17,160 nt of DNA from Elstera sp044372965 (GCF_044372965.1 NZ_JBILQX010000068.1:1-17160), one strand, 5' to 3'. Positions 1 to 7,186 are shown, counted from the first letter of the stretch. Notes: a model not told the origin generated them from the sequence alone. Numbers and translations are program-made.

Positions 1-19
1 AACCCACGCGCTTTCAGTA

Positions 20-47
20 AAAAGGGCGGCCCTAAGGCCGCCCTTTT
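20..47 (+). terminator. Rho-independent terminator of an upstream unit
   Basis: An 8-bp GC stem (24-31 with 36-43) has a CTAA loop and is flanked by AAAA (20-23) and TTTT (44-47), so it can work in both directions. On the + strand it would end a gene lying before the window; on the - strand it lies just past the stop codon of the Lrp-type regulator and could end that transcript too. Confidence 0.85.
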
Positions 48-66
48 CATTTGAAGCCTGCCCCCG

Positions 67-564
67 TCAGCTATGGCTGCCGTCGGCCTCGTCAATATCG
101 ATCGGCACGCCCGGCATATCCTTGGTCGTGCGCATGACAAGGGCCGAGCGCACATGGGCAACATTCTTCGCCGCCGTCAGTTTGGTGGTGAGGAAACGTT
201 GGTAATCTTCCCAATCCTGGGCGACGACCTTCAGCAAATAGTCCACATCCCCGGTGAGCAGCGCGCATTCGCGCACTTCCGCCCAGTGGGAGACCATCTC
301 TTCGAACGCGCGCAGATCGGTGTCCGACTGACTGGACAGGCCGACTTGGGCGAAAACCGTCACCCCAAACCCCAAAGCTTCCGGGTTGATATTGGCGTGA
401 TAGCCCCGAATGAGACCGGCTTTTTCGAGAGCGCGAACCCGGCGCAGGCACGGCGGCGCGGAGATGCCCACCCGCTGCGCGAGTTCCACATTCGTCATGC
501 GCCCGTCGGCCTGGAGATCGCGGAGGATCCGCCGATCAATCCGGTCCAACTTGATTTGTCGCAT
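67..564 (-). CDS. Lrp/AsnC family transcriptional regulator
   Basis: The 165-residue product has the usual length and layout of Lrp/AsnC proteins: an N-terminal winged helix-turn-helix (about residues 5-62, with LDRIDRRILRDLQADGRMTN and the helix pair ELAQRVGISAPPCLRRVRAL), followed by a RAM ligand-binding/oligomerisation domain (about 65-150, with ECALLTGDVDYLLKV). Such proteins form dimers to octamers that bind an amino acid or similar effector and control nearby genes. It is transcribed divergently from the envelope-lipid cassette beginning at 631, with only 66 nt between the two starts, so it may repress itself and influence that cassette. The effector cannot be read from sequence. The family is certain; the target is inference. 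Confidence 0.95.
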   Translation of the reverse strand: MRQIKLDRIDRRILRDLQADGRMTNVELAQRVGISAPPCLRRVRALEKAGLIRGYHANINPEALGFGVTVFAQVGLSSQSDTDLRAFEEMVSHWAEVRECALLTGDVDYLLKVVAQDWEDYQRFLTTKLTAAKNVAHVRSALVMRTTKDMPGVPIDIDEADGSHS

Positions 565-595
565 TTTTACGATCCGCCCTTGGGGTTTCTAGACA

Positions 596-612
596 TATAA
601 TTTCTTATAACC
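596..612 (+). promoter_or_regulatory. Candidate -10 region for the divergent + strand cassette
   Basis: A perfect TATAAT lies at 596-601 and a second TATAA-like element (TATAAC) at 607-612, in the short divergent gap between the Lrp-type gene and the ELM1-family gene. No good -35 hexamer is visible at the usual spacing, so activator dependence or a non-standard promoter is possible. The following ATG at 631 has no recognisable Shine-Dalgarno, consistent with a short leader. Confidence 0.35.
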
Positions 613-630
613 TCTCTATTCGGTTACGTC

Positions 631-1662
631 ATGCCCAATTCTCAGTCAGCCGTTTCATCCGACACTGCTTTGCCACCGCTGACGGTGTGGCTGCTGTGCG
701 ACGATAAGGCGGGAACGCTCAATCAGGCGCGCGGCGTGGCCGAGCGGTTGGCAGGATTGCTGCCTAGGCCGATGGTCGTTCAAGAGCATCCCGCTCGGGC
801 CCGGTTTCCGTTCAAATTTCTTCCAGCCCGGCTGTGGGGGCTGCTCGGGTCGAATTTTGCCGTTGCAGCCCTTATTCCGATGCTTACGCCCCCCTGGCCT
901 GATCTGGTGATTGCCGCAGGCCGCAGCGCCGTTGCCCCCGCTGCTGCGATTCGGCGGTTGAGCGGGGGTACGACGCGCGTCGTTGCCCTTCAGAACCCGC
1001 GCATGCCGCTGCCGCGCTTCGATTTGGTGATAGCGCCGGTTCACGATGGGTTGATCGGACCAAATCTCCTTACCCTCGAGGGCGCGCCACACCGGGTTTC
1101 TGCCGCGCGTTTGGCCGAGGCCGCGGCTCACCCGCCGCCCGCCCTCGCGGCCCTCAAAGCCGATGCGGGGGCCGCCGGAAAGCCCTTCGTTGCCGTGCTT
1201 CTCGGCGGTAACAGCGCCCGTTATCGGTTCGATACCGCCACCGCCGACCGACTCGCGACCGCTGTCGCCCAGTTAGCCGAAAGCGGTGCGCGCTTGGCGA
1301 TCACCCCATCGCGGCGCACCCCGCCTGGGGTGGTTGACCGGCTGCAAACCGCGCTCGCCCCCTTCCCGCATTTCTTTTGGGATGGTAGCGGCGAAAACCC
1401 GTATCTGGCCCTACTGGCCCTTGCCGATCATTTGCTGGTAACGGGCGATAGCGTGTCGATGCTCTCGGAAGCGGCGAGCACCGGCAAGCCGGTCTACCGT
1501 ATCGATCTGCCGGGAAAGCCTGGGAAATTCGCGCTCTTCCATCAGCGGTTAGAGGCGTTGGGGCTCGTTCGCCCCTTCACGGGGGCCTTGTTCGAGACCG
1601 ATCCGCCGCCCTTCGATGAAACTGGCCGCGCCGCCGCTGCCGTCGCGGCTTTGCTGCGGTAA
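631..1662 (+). CDS. ELM1-family putative glycosyltransferase (mitochondrial fission ELM1-like)
   Basis: The 343-residue protein matches the bacterial ELM1-like family, which is named after a plant mitochondrial fission protein but in bacteria has a GT-B-like fold and is thought to act as a glycosyltransferase. Visible hallmarks are the N-terminal WLLCDDKAGTLNQARGVAE, VIAAGRSAVAPAAAIRRLSG (about 89-108), a GGNSARYRFD motif, a TPSRRTPP motif, and the C-terminal TGDSVSMLSEAASTGKP nucleotide-sugar-type motif. No signal peptide or clear membrane helix is visible, so it is probably cytoplasmic or peripheral. It leads a + strand cassette with an ArnT-like transferase and a tandem PAP2 phosphatase, which suggests an envelope lipid or saccharide substrate. 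No Shine-Dalgarno precedes the ATG. The family is well supported; the reaction is unknown. Confidence 0.88.
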   Translation: MPNSQSAVSSDTALPPLTVWLLCDDKAGTLNQARGVAERLAGLLPRPMVVQEHPARARFPFKFLPARLWGLLGSNFAVAALIPMLTPPWPDLVIAAGRSAVAPAAAIRRLSGGTTRVVALQNPRMPLPRFDLVIAPVHDGLIGPNLLTLEGAPHRVSAARLAEAAAHPPPALAALKADAGAAGKPFVAVLLGGNSARYRFDTATADRLATAVAQLAESGARLAITPSRRTPPGVVDRLQTALAPFPHFFWDGSGENPYLALLALADHLLVTGDSVSMLSEAASTGKPVYRIDLPGKPGKFALFHQRLEALGLVRPFTGALFETDPPPFDETGRAAAAVAALLR

Positions 1663-1711
1663 GCGCCCACAGGGGCTTTTCCGCCGGACTAGAAAAGCGT
1701 ATGACCCCGAT

Positions 1712-3460
1712 ATGACTCGTCTGCTGCGCCAAACGCCCCATTCGCCCGTGCCTGGGCCGGTCCCCTCGCGTCGTTCGGGAGGCTCCTCCCCCGAGGAAGG
1801 CTCGCGCTGGCACCGCCTCACCCGAGGATCGGGCCCCTGGGCGGGGCTGCTGGCCCTCTGCCTTGTGCTGTTTTTGCCAGGGATGCTGACCCTGCCGCCG
1901 TTCGACCGCGACGAAGCGCGCTTCGCCCAGGCCAGCCGCCAGATGCTGGAGAGCGGCGATTATATCCGCATCTCCTTTCAGCACGAACCGCGCAATAAAA
2001 AGCCCATCGGCATCTATTGGGCGCAGGCGGCCTCCGCCCATTTGTTCGGCGGGGACGAAGCCCCCATTGGGGCCTATCGCCTGCCCTCGGCGCTTGCGGC
2101 CACCGCTGCGGTGCTGCTGCTGTTTGCGGGATTGCGACGACAGACCGACCCGGCCACTGCCTTCCTCGCCGCCTCTCTGCTTGCGGCGACGCTGTTGACC
2201 GTGGTCGAAGCCCATCTCGCCAAGACCGACGCCGCCTTGCTCGCCTGCACCGTCGGCGCGCAAATGGCGCTGCTGCGCGCCTATCGGCCTTTGCCCGACG
2301 AAGCCGCCCTGCCGCTGCGCTACACGGCCCTGTTCTGGGGCGCGCTCGGGGCGGCGATTCTCGTGAAAGGCCCCGTCGTGCCGATGGTGGTCGGCGTCAC
2401 CTTGCTCGCGCTCGGGGTTGCCGATAAATCCTGGGGGTGGCTGAAGCGCCTGCGCCCCCTGATGGGCCTGCCGCTGGCCGCCCTGATCGTCGCGCCCTGG
2501 ACCCTCGCCATTCTCGCCCAACCGGGCGGCGGGAGCACGGCGGCGGGCGGGAATTTCTTCGTTGATGCCATTCGCGGCGACCTGCTGCCGAAACTGATCG
2601 GCAGCCAGGAAGGCCACGGCGCACCGCCGGGCCTCTACCTCGCCCTGCTCGCCGTGACCTTCTTCCCCGGCACGCTGCTGCTCATTCCGGCCTTACGCGC
2701 CGCCTGGAAAACGCGGCTCGACCCGCTGGTGCGCTTCGCCCTTGCCTGGGTTCTGCCCTGCTGGCTGATTTTCGAGTTGATCCCGACGAAGCTGCCCCAT
2801 TACGTGCTGCCGCTCTATCCGGCCTTGGCCCTGTTGGTGGCGCGCTTTGCCCTCACCGCCGTCGTCGATCAGGTAACGCCGTGGTCGGCGCGGATTTCCC
2901 AAGTGCTGTGGGGGCTGGTGGCGCTGCTGCTGGCGACAGTCTCGGTCGGAATCGGACTGTATTTCGATCAAGCCTTGAACCCGCTGGCGGTAATCGCCGC
3001 CGCCGTGTTCCTCATCGGCGGCGGGCTAACGCTGCGGTGGGTGTGGATCGGTGCGGGTGCCCCCGCCTTAGTCAGCGCGATTACGATGGCGGCCTTAGGG
3101 TATGGCGTATTGCTCTCGGGCGTGCTGCCCGCAAGTTCCGGCTTTTTCCTGTCGCGCAGTTTGGCCGCGCAGGCCGAGGTTTTAAGCCCCGGCGCGCGGC
3201 TGGTGGCGGCGGGCTATGCCGAGCCCAGCCTCGTCTTCCTCACCCAAACCACGACCCGCCTAACCGATGCCGAGACCGCCGCCCAGCTTTTGGCTGACCG
3301 GCAGGCCGATCTTGCCTTGATCGGCGACCGCGACATCACCAAGTTCCGGGAAGCCGCCGAGGCTGCCAAGGTTCCCGTGGAGGCCCTTAGCATCGAGCGC
3401 GGGTATAATTACTCCAAGGGGCGTTGGGTGACGGTCACTTTCTTTCGGCGCGCGGGCTGA
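1712..3460 (+). CDS. ArnT/PMT-like membrane glycosyltransferase (GT39/GT83 type)
   Basis: The product is an integral-membrane GT-C transferase of the ArnT/Pmt type, which moves a sugar from a polyprenyl-phosphate donor to lipid A or another acceptor on the periplasmic face. From the ATG at 1712 it has 582 residues, close to ArnT (about 550). The first membrane helix (about 43-60) is followed by the catalytic-loop signature FDRDEARFAQASRQML (acidic residues D65, D67, E68) and YWAQAASAHLFG, then many hydrophobic helices and a C-terminal periplasmic part. A longer frame opens at 1616 but would overlap the upstream gene by 47 nt, and its extra residues are low-complexity and basic. The 1712 start has only a weak ribosome site, so translation may be coupled to the upstream gene. 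The next gene starts 3 nt after the stop. The donor and acceptor are not identifiable. Confidence 0.88.
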   Translation: MTRLLRQTPHSPVPGPVPSRRSGGSSPEEGSRWHRLTRGSGPWAGLLALCLVLFLPGMLTLPPFDRDEARFAQASRQMLESGDYIRISFQHEPRNKKPIGIYWAQAASAHLFGGDEAPIGAYRLPSALAATAAVLLLFAGLRRQTDPATAFLAASLLAATLLTVVEAHLAKTDAALLACTVGAQMALLRAYRPLPDEAALPLRYTALFWGALGAAILVKGPVVPMVVGVTLLALGVADKSWGWLKRLRPLMGLPLAALIVAPWTLAILAQPGGGSTAAGGNFFVDAIRGDLLPKLIGSQEGHGAPPGLYLALLAVTFFPGTLLLIPALRAAWKTRLDPLVRFALAWVLPCWLIFELIPTKLPHYVLPLYPALALLVARFALTAVVDQVTPWSARISQVLWGLVALLLATVSVGIGLYFDQALNPLAVIAAAVFLIGGGLTLRWVWIGAGAPALVSAITMAALGYGVLLSGVLPASSGFFLSRSLAAQAEVLSPGARLVAAGYAEPSLVFLTQTTTRLTDAETAAQLLADRQADLALIGDRDITKFREAAEAAKVPVEALSIERGYNYSKGRWVTVTFFRRAG

Positions 3461-3463
3461 TTA

Positions 3464-4771
3464 ATGCGGGCGCTTCTCGTTTTTTGCACCGCAGCGCTGC
3501 TGGGGGCGATGTTCATTGCCGTGCCGGAGATTGACCGGGGCGTAGCGGCGCTGGGCTATCGGCCAGGCGCGGGGTTTGCTCTCGGTCAGGCCTTCCCCTT
3601 CCAGGCGCTGCACAACGCCGTTCCCTATCTTATGGCCCTCATTCCGCTTGGAGCCGTGGGACTGTGGCTCGCCCGCCGCTTGAGTGGCCTGGAAGCCGCC
3701 TTTCTGCTGCTGGCGGTTGGCCTCGGGCCGGGGCTGCTGGCCAATACGATTCTGAAAGATAATTGGGGCCGCGCCCGCCCGTCCCATACAATTGAATTTG
3801 GCGGAACAAAGCACTTCTCTCCGCCCCTGATCCCTGCCGATCAATGCGCGAAGAACTGCGCCTTTGTTTCCGGCGATGCCGCCGGAGGTTTCGCCTTTCT
3901 CGCCCCCGCGCTCCTAGTCCCGCTGGCGTGGCGACGCCGGGCGGTTTTGGCAGCCTTGGCGACGGGGGCGCTGTTCGGCGCGAACCGGATTTTGCAAGGT
4001 GGACACTTCTTCTCTGATGTCATCTTCGCTGGCTTCTTCGTTGGCGGGCTGATTTGGGCGCTGCATTGGGCGATGCTCGATCCTGGCGGCGCACGGCTAC
4101 GGGCGGTTTTGGCGGCCCAAACATCGACCCCGGTGCGACGCTACCGCCTTTACGCAGCGGTCATTCTCCCGCTCATTCCCATCAGCATCCTGGCCTTCGA
4201 CCGCGATATTGCCCGCTGGTCGCGCGGCCTGCCCGAGGGCCTGCGGGCGGTTTTTGAAGAGATCACCAGACTCGGCCTCGGGGTCTGGTGGCTGGTGGGT
4301 TCGGCGCTGATCGTCGCTTGGTGCGGGTTTGCAGCCTGGCGCGCGGCAGACGCTGAAACGCAGGCGCGCTGGATGGCGCGAATGCGCCCACCACTGTTCT
4401 TTTTCAGCGCCTGCGCGGTGAGCGGGATCACCAATTCCGGCTTGAAGGCCATCATCGGCCGCACGCGCCCCCGGCTGTTTTTTGATCGCGCGCTCTACAC
4501 CTTCGATCCGCCCGCGCTGAAAGCCGTCTATCTGTCGCTGCCCTCCGGCCATACGGCGATGGTGTTTGCCGTCGCAACCTCGCTGGCGCTGCTGTTGCCT
4601 CGGCACTGGGCACCCGCCCTCTATAGTTTCGCCACCGTGATCGCGTTCAGCCGGGTCATCACCAATGCCCATTGGCTCGCCGACATTCTCGCGGGCTCGC
4701 TGGTGGGGATTGGCATGACGCTTTTATGTCACCAGTTCTTTGTGAAACGAGCATGGCTCATGCCTAAATAA
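3464..4771 (+). CDS. Tandem PAP2-domain membrane phosphatase
   Basis: The 435-residue membrane protein carries two complete PAP2 (type 2 phosphatidic acid phosphatase) modules, whereas bacterial PAP2 enzymes normally have one in about 200-250 residues. Module 1 (about 1-210) has KDNWGRARP (98-106), a changed second motif FVSGDAA (S136, G137, D138) and NRILQGGHFFSD (R175, H181, D185). Module 2 (about 225-430) has KAIIGRTRP (328-336), the canonical LPSGHTA (H363) and SRVITNAHWLAD (R397, H403, D407). Module 1 resembles the lipid A phosphatase branch (LpxE/LpxF-like), in which Asp or Glu may replace the motif-2 His; I cannot confirm that here. It follows the ArnT-like gene by 3 nt, implying one operon. 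Likely substrates are lipid A phosphates or polyprenyl (di)phosphates on the periplasmic side. PAP2 assignment is firm; the substrate is inference. Confidence 0.9.
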   Translation: MRALLVFCTAALLGAMFIAVPEIDRGVAALGYRPGAGFALGQAFPFQALHNAVPYLMALIPLGAVGLWLARRLSGLEAAFLLLAVGLGPGLLANTILKDNWGRARPSHTIEFGGTKHFSPPLIPADQCAKNCAFVSGDAAGGFAFLAPALLVPLAWRRRAVLAALATGALFGANRILQGGHFFSDVIFAGFFVGGLIWALHWAMLDPGGARLRAVLAAQTSTPVRRYRLYAAVILPLIPISILAFDRDIARWSRGLPEGLRAVFEEITRLGLGVWWLVGSALIVAWCGFAAWRAADAETQARWMARMRPPLFFFSACAVSGITNSGLKAIIGRTRPRLFFDRALYTFDPPALKAVYLSLPSGHTAMVFAVATSLALLLPRHWAPALYSFATVIAFSRVITNAHWLADILAGSLVGIGMTLLCHQFFVKRAWLMPK

Positions 4772-4863
4772 CGGACGAAAAGACAGAATTTCGGGCAACA
4801 GCCCCTTGTTTGCAGGGGCAACGCCCGGTAGGGTCATCATTGAGGAATATGGGGGTTGCAGGA

Positions 4864-5829
4864 ATGGCGGAGCAGCGCCACACAAAGGTTTTGATTATTG
4901 GCGCGGGCCCGGCGGGCTATACGGCGGCGATTTATGCCGCGCGCGCCAATCTAAAGCCAATGCTGACCACGGGCATGACGCCCGGCGGCCAACTCACCAT
5001 CACCACCGATGTCGAAAACTACCCCGGTTTTGCGGACGTGATCCAAGGTCCTTGGCTGATGGAACAGATGCGCGCGCAGGCGGAACACGTCGGCACCGAA
5101 ATCGTCTACGATCTCATCACGACCGTCGATTTCAATACCCGCCCCTTCCGTGCGACCGGCGATAGCGGCACGGTTTACACCGCCGATAGCATCATCATCT
5201 GCACGGGCGCAACCGCGCGCTGGCTGGGCTTGCCTGCTGAAGAGCATTTGCGCGGGGCCGGGGTTTCCGCCTGCGCCACCTGCGACGGGTTCTTCTTCCG
5301 GGGTAAAAACGTGGCCGTGATCGGCGGGGGCAATACGGCGGTCGAAGAGGCGCTGTATCTCACCAATCACGCCAGCCATGTGACGCTGATCCATCGGCGC
5401 GATAGTTTGCGTGCCGAAAAAATCCTGCAAGATCGGCTGTTCGCCCATCCCAAGGTAACAGTGATCTGGAACCATGTGGTCGACGATATTCTCGCCACAG
5501 GCACCCCGCCGACGGTGAGTGCGGTTCGGCTGAAAAACACGCTCGATGCCTCGGTTCAAGATTTGCCCGTGGACGGCGTGTTCGTTGCCATCGGCCACGT
5601 CCCGCAAACCGAGTTGTTCAAAGGCAAGCTGGCGCTCGATAGCGACGGCTACCTCATCACCGCGCCGGATTCGACGGCAACCAATATCCCCGGCGTGTAT
5701 GCGGCGGGCGATGTGAAAGATAAGCATTTCCGCCAAGCCGTTACGGCGGCGGGAATGGGCTGTATGGCGGCCCTTGAGGCCGAAAAGTTTCTCGCTAGTC
5801 AGGCCGTTCGCGCCGAAGCTGCCGAGTAA
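4864..5829 (+). CDS. trxB: Thioredoxin reductase
   Basis: This is a 321-residue NADPH-dependent flavoenzyme that reduces thioredoxin in the cytoplasm. Visible parts are the N-terminal FAD dinucleotide fold GAGPAGYTAAIYAARA, the redox disulfide CATC (C137-A-T-C140, the same position as in E. coli TrxB), the NADPH-binding GGGNTAVEEALYLT with HRRDSLRAEKILQ, and the C-terminal FAD motif GVYAAGDVKDKHFRQAVTAAGMG. The frame is open from 4810, but MAEQRHTKVLIIG at 4864 is the start that fits the family; an alternative ATG at 4849 has GAGGA only 2 nt upstream. A LysR regulator follows after 51 nt, an arrangement also known in Rhizobiales (trxB-lsrB). The adjacent arsenate reductase-type protein further on would be a plausible client of the thioredoxin system. 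Confidence 0.97.
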   Translation: MAEQRHTKVLIIGAGPAGYTAAIYAARANLKPMLTTGMTPGGQLTITTDVENYPGFADVIQGPWLMEQMRAQAEHVGTEIVYDLITTVDFNTRPFRATGDSGTVYTADSIIICTGATARWLGLPAEEHLRGAGVSACATCDGFFFRGKNVAVIGGGNTAVEEALYLTNHASHVTLIHRRDSLRAEKILQDRLFAHPKVTVIWNHVVDDILATGTPPTVSAVRLKNTLDASVQDLPVDGVFVAIGHVPQTELFKGKLALDSDGYLITAPDSTATNIPGVYAAGDVKDKHFRQAVTAAGMGCMAALEAEKFLASQAVRAEAAE

Positions 5830-5869
5830 CGACACCAAGCGCCCTCTCCATCCGGGAGCGGGCAGGAAC

Positions 5870-5876
5870 GGAGGGG
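5870..5876 (+). promoter_or_regulatory. Strong ribosome binding site of the LysR gene
   Basis: GGAGGGG lies 4 nt before the ATG at 5881 and fixes the start of the LysR-type gene. Nearly the same arrangement (GGAGGGG, short A-rich spacer, ATG) occurs before the globin-sensor start at 8591. Confidence 0.8.
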
Positions 5877-5880
5877 TAAA

Positions 5881-6768
5881 ATGGACTGGGACAAGCTGCG
5901 TGTCTTCCTGGCGGTCGCCGAAGCGGGAAGTTTCACGCATGCCGGGGACTCGCTGAATCTCAGCCAGTCGGCGGTTAGCCGCCAAATCAGCGGGCTCGAA
6001 GATAGCCTCTCGGTTCCCTTGTTCCACCGTCATGCCCGCGGCCTGATCCTGACGGAACAGGGCGAGCTTCTGTACCGAACGACCAAGGAAATCTTCGCCA
6101 AGCTAGCGATGGCCGAGGCGATGCTAAACGAAAGCAAGGATCGCCCGAAAGGCCCGTTGAAGGTAACGACGACGGTGGCCTTCGGCTCAACCTGGCTCGC
6201 CCCCCGACTGAATGAGTTTTTGGAGCTTCACCCGGAAATCAGCCTAACGCTGCTGCTGGATGATGACGAGCTTGACCTGTCGATGCGCGAAGCCGATGTG
6301 GCCGTGCGCATGACCGTGCCGCGCCAGGCCGATCTTATTCAGCGCCACCTGACCACTTTCCACTTCCACATCGTCGCCTCGGAAGCCTACCTGAAGGAGC
6401 ATGGCACGCCCGCCGATCTGGCCGATCTCGGCAATCATCGGCTGATTTGCTATGGCGACCCGAAGCGCGCGCCCTTCCCCGAAGTGAATTGGCTGCTGAA
6501 GGCCGGCGGGAATGACTTTTCCAGCCGGGCGGTGCTGAAGGTGAATAATTTCTACGCCATCTACCGGGCGGTGAAATCGGGCATCGGTATCGCGGCGCTG
6601 CCGGATTACATGACCAACGACGATTCCGGCCTGATTCGCCTGCTGCCGGACGTGGAAGTTCCCGCCGTTCCGGCTTATTTCGTCTACCCGGAAGAGCTGC
6701 GCAACTCGAAGCGCATTTCGGTTTTGCGCGACTTCCTGCTGCGTCAGGTTTCCGCCCAAGCCTTCTAA
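5881..6768 (+). CDS. lsrB: LysR-type transcriptional regulator, LsrB/VtlR-like
   Basis: The 295-residue protein has a standard LysR winged helix-turn-helix at the N-terminus (about 3-62: MDWDKLRVFLAVAEAGSFTH, then LSQSAVSRQISGLE and VPLFHRHARGLILTEQG) and an effector domain (about 90-290). The N-terminal sequence closely resembles what I remember of LsrB (Sinorhizobium) and VtlR (Brucella). Those regulators lie beside trxB or AbcR small RNA genes and control envelope, oxidative-stress and AbcR expression. Here the gene follows trxB by 51 nt and precedes a structured small-RNA locus, supporting orthology by position. Only one cysteine (C190) is present, whereas redox sensing by Sinorhizobium LsrB has been attributed to several cysteines, so that mechanism may not apply. 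The LysR call is certain; the symbol rests on similarity and gene order. Confidence 0.85.
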   Translation: MDWDKLRVFLAVAEAGSFTHAGDSLNLSQSAVSRQISGLEDSLSVPLFHRHARGLILTEQGELLYRTTKEIFAKLAMAEAMLNESKDRPKGPLKVTTTVAFGSTWLAPRLNEFLELHPEISLTLLLDDDELDLSMREADVAVRMTVPRQADLIQRHLTTFHFHIVASEAYLKEHGTPADLADLGNHRLICYGDPKRAPFPEVNWLLKAGGNDFSSRAVLKVNNFYAIYRAVKSGIGIAALPDYMTNDDSGLIRLLPDVEVPAVPAYFVYPEELRNSKRISVLRDFLLRQVSAQAF

Positions 6769-6783
6769 TTCAGTCTCTTAAGG

Positions 6784-6825
6784 TGCCTCCCCCCTCCGAT
6801 TGGAGGGGGGAGGCATTTTTGTTTT
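6784..6825 (+). terminator. Rho-independent terminator of trxB-lysR
   Basis: A perfect 14-bp stem (6784-6797 with 6802-6815) with a GATT loop is followed by TTTTTGTTTT. It starts 15 nt after the LysR stop codon and separates that unit from the small-RNA locus downstream. Confidence 0.95.
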
Positions 6826-6852
6826 AAGGCTCGGTAAATGTCCGGGAGACAA

Positions 6853-6875
6853 AGACATGCGGGTTGCGCATGTCT
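6853..6875 (+). repeat. Inverted repeat / hairpin upstream of the small RNA
   Basis: A perfect 9-bp inverted repeat, AGACATGCG (6853-6861) and CGCATGTCT (6867-6875), is separated by 5 nt. It lies between the trxB-lysR terminator and the predicted small RNA and has no T run. It could be an operator for the small RNA promoter. Two self-palindromic CTTAAG boxes (6907-6912 and 6915-6920) lie closer to the RNA and are another operator candidate. Function is inference. Confidence 0.45.
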
Positions 6876-6931
6876 GGCGCGGAATTTTGCCTCTAGTTTT
6901 GAGGCGCTTAAGACCTTAAGTCTTTTCTTGT

Positions 6932-7058
6932 GATTGTTGCGACGCAGCAATCGACCGGGTTCCCTCCCGGTCAGGGGTTTTTTTCAAACCCTACGTCTCC
7001 CAGACGTGAAGCCTCCCTGTTCAACTTGTCCCCGCGGTTCGCCGCGGGGCTTTTTTTT
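6932..7058 (+). ncRNA. AbcR/alpha-r15-like small regulatory RNA (candidate)
   Basis: No open frame explains this segment, but it folds into five consecutive hairpins in 127 nt: 6932-6940/6944-6952 (9 bp, one G-U), 6953-6959/6966-6972 (7 bp, loop UUCCCU), 6975-6980/6986-6991, 6993-6998/7002-7007 and a UUCG-capped terminator 7030-7037/7042-7049 with eight T. Pyrimidine-rich anti-Shine-Dalgarno stretches are exposed in the second loop and in the linker GCCTCCCTGTTCAACTTG (7011-7028). AbcR1/AbcR2 (alpha-r15) RNAs of Rhizobiales are about 110-120 nt Hfq-dependent RNAs with such CUCC motifs that repress ABC-transporter mRNAs, and they lie beside lsrB/vtlR. Position, size, motif and terminator all agree here. 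The 5' end is estimated from structure, and I see no convincing sigma-70 promoter. Assignment is by remembered sequence pattern and synteny. Confidence 0.7.
7030..7058 (+). terminator. Terminator of the small RNA
   Basis: The stem CCCCGCGG (7030-7037) pairs with CCGCGGGG (7042-7049) around a UUCG tetraloop and is followed after one C by eight T (7051-7058). No coding gene ends between this and the previous terminator, so an independent non-coding transcript must be what it ends. Confidence 0.93.
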
Positions 7059-7119
7059 GTGCGATCAATTAAGAAGACTTACGCTGAATTTTTGTTATTT
7101 GTCTTTTTTCTGTCATGAT

Positions 7120-7149
7120 TTGAACTTCCCCCCGCTCGCCGCTTATGCT
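7120..7149 (+). promoter_or_regulatory. Candidate sigma-70 promoter of the sarcosine oxidase-like gene
   Basis: TTGAAC (7120-7125) and TATGCT (7144-7149) are 18 nt apart, a good match to -35/-10 hexamers, and lie about 40 nt before the ATG at 7187. A GGGGGAG stretch around 7170 and AGAG at 7181 precede the start. Confidence 0.55.
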
Positions 7150-7186
7150 TGGCTAGAAGCCTATCAAACGGGGGAGCGTTAGAGCC

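Noticed and set aside
1616..1711. Earlier start of the ArnT-like gene
   Set aside because: It would overlap the ELM1-family gene by 47 nt and adds residues unlike the family; ATG at 1712 is preferred, though its ribosome site is weak.
1577..2617. Long minus-strand frame opposite the ArnT-like gene
   Set aside because: Gln/Arg/Gly-rich shadow frame without motifs.
4801..4819. GCCCCT/AGGGGC hairpin upstream of trxB as terminator or riboswitch
   Set aside because: Only 6 bp with no T run and no further conserved structure; probably chance in GC-rich DNA.
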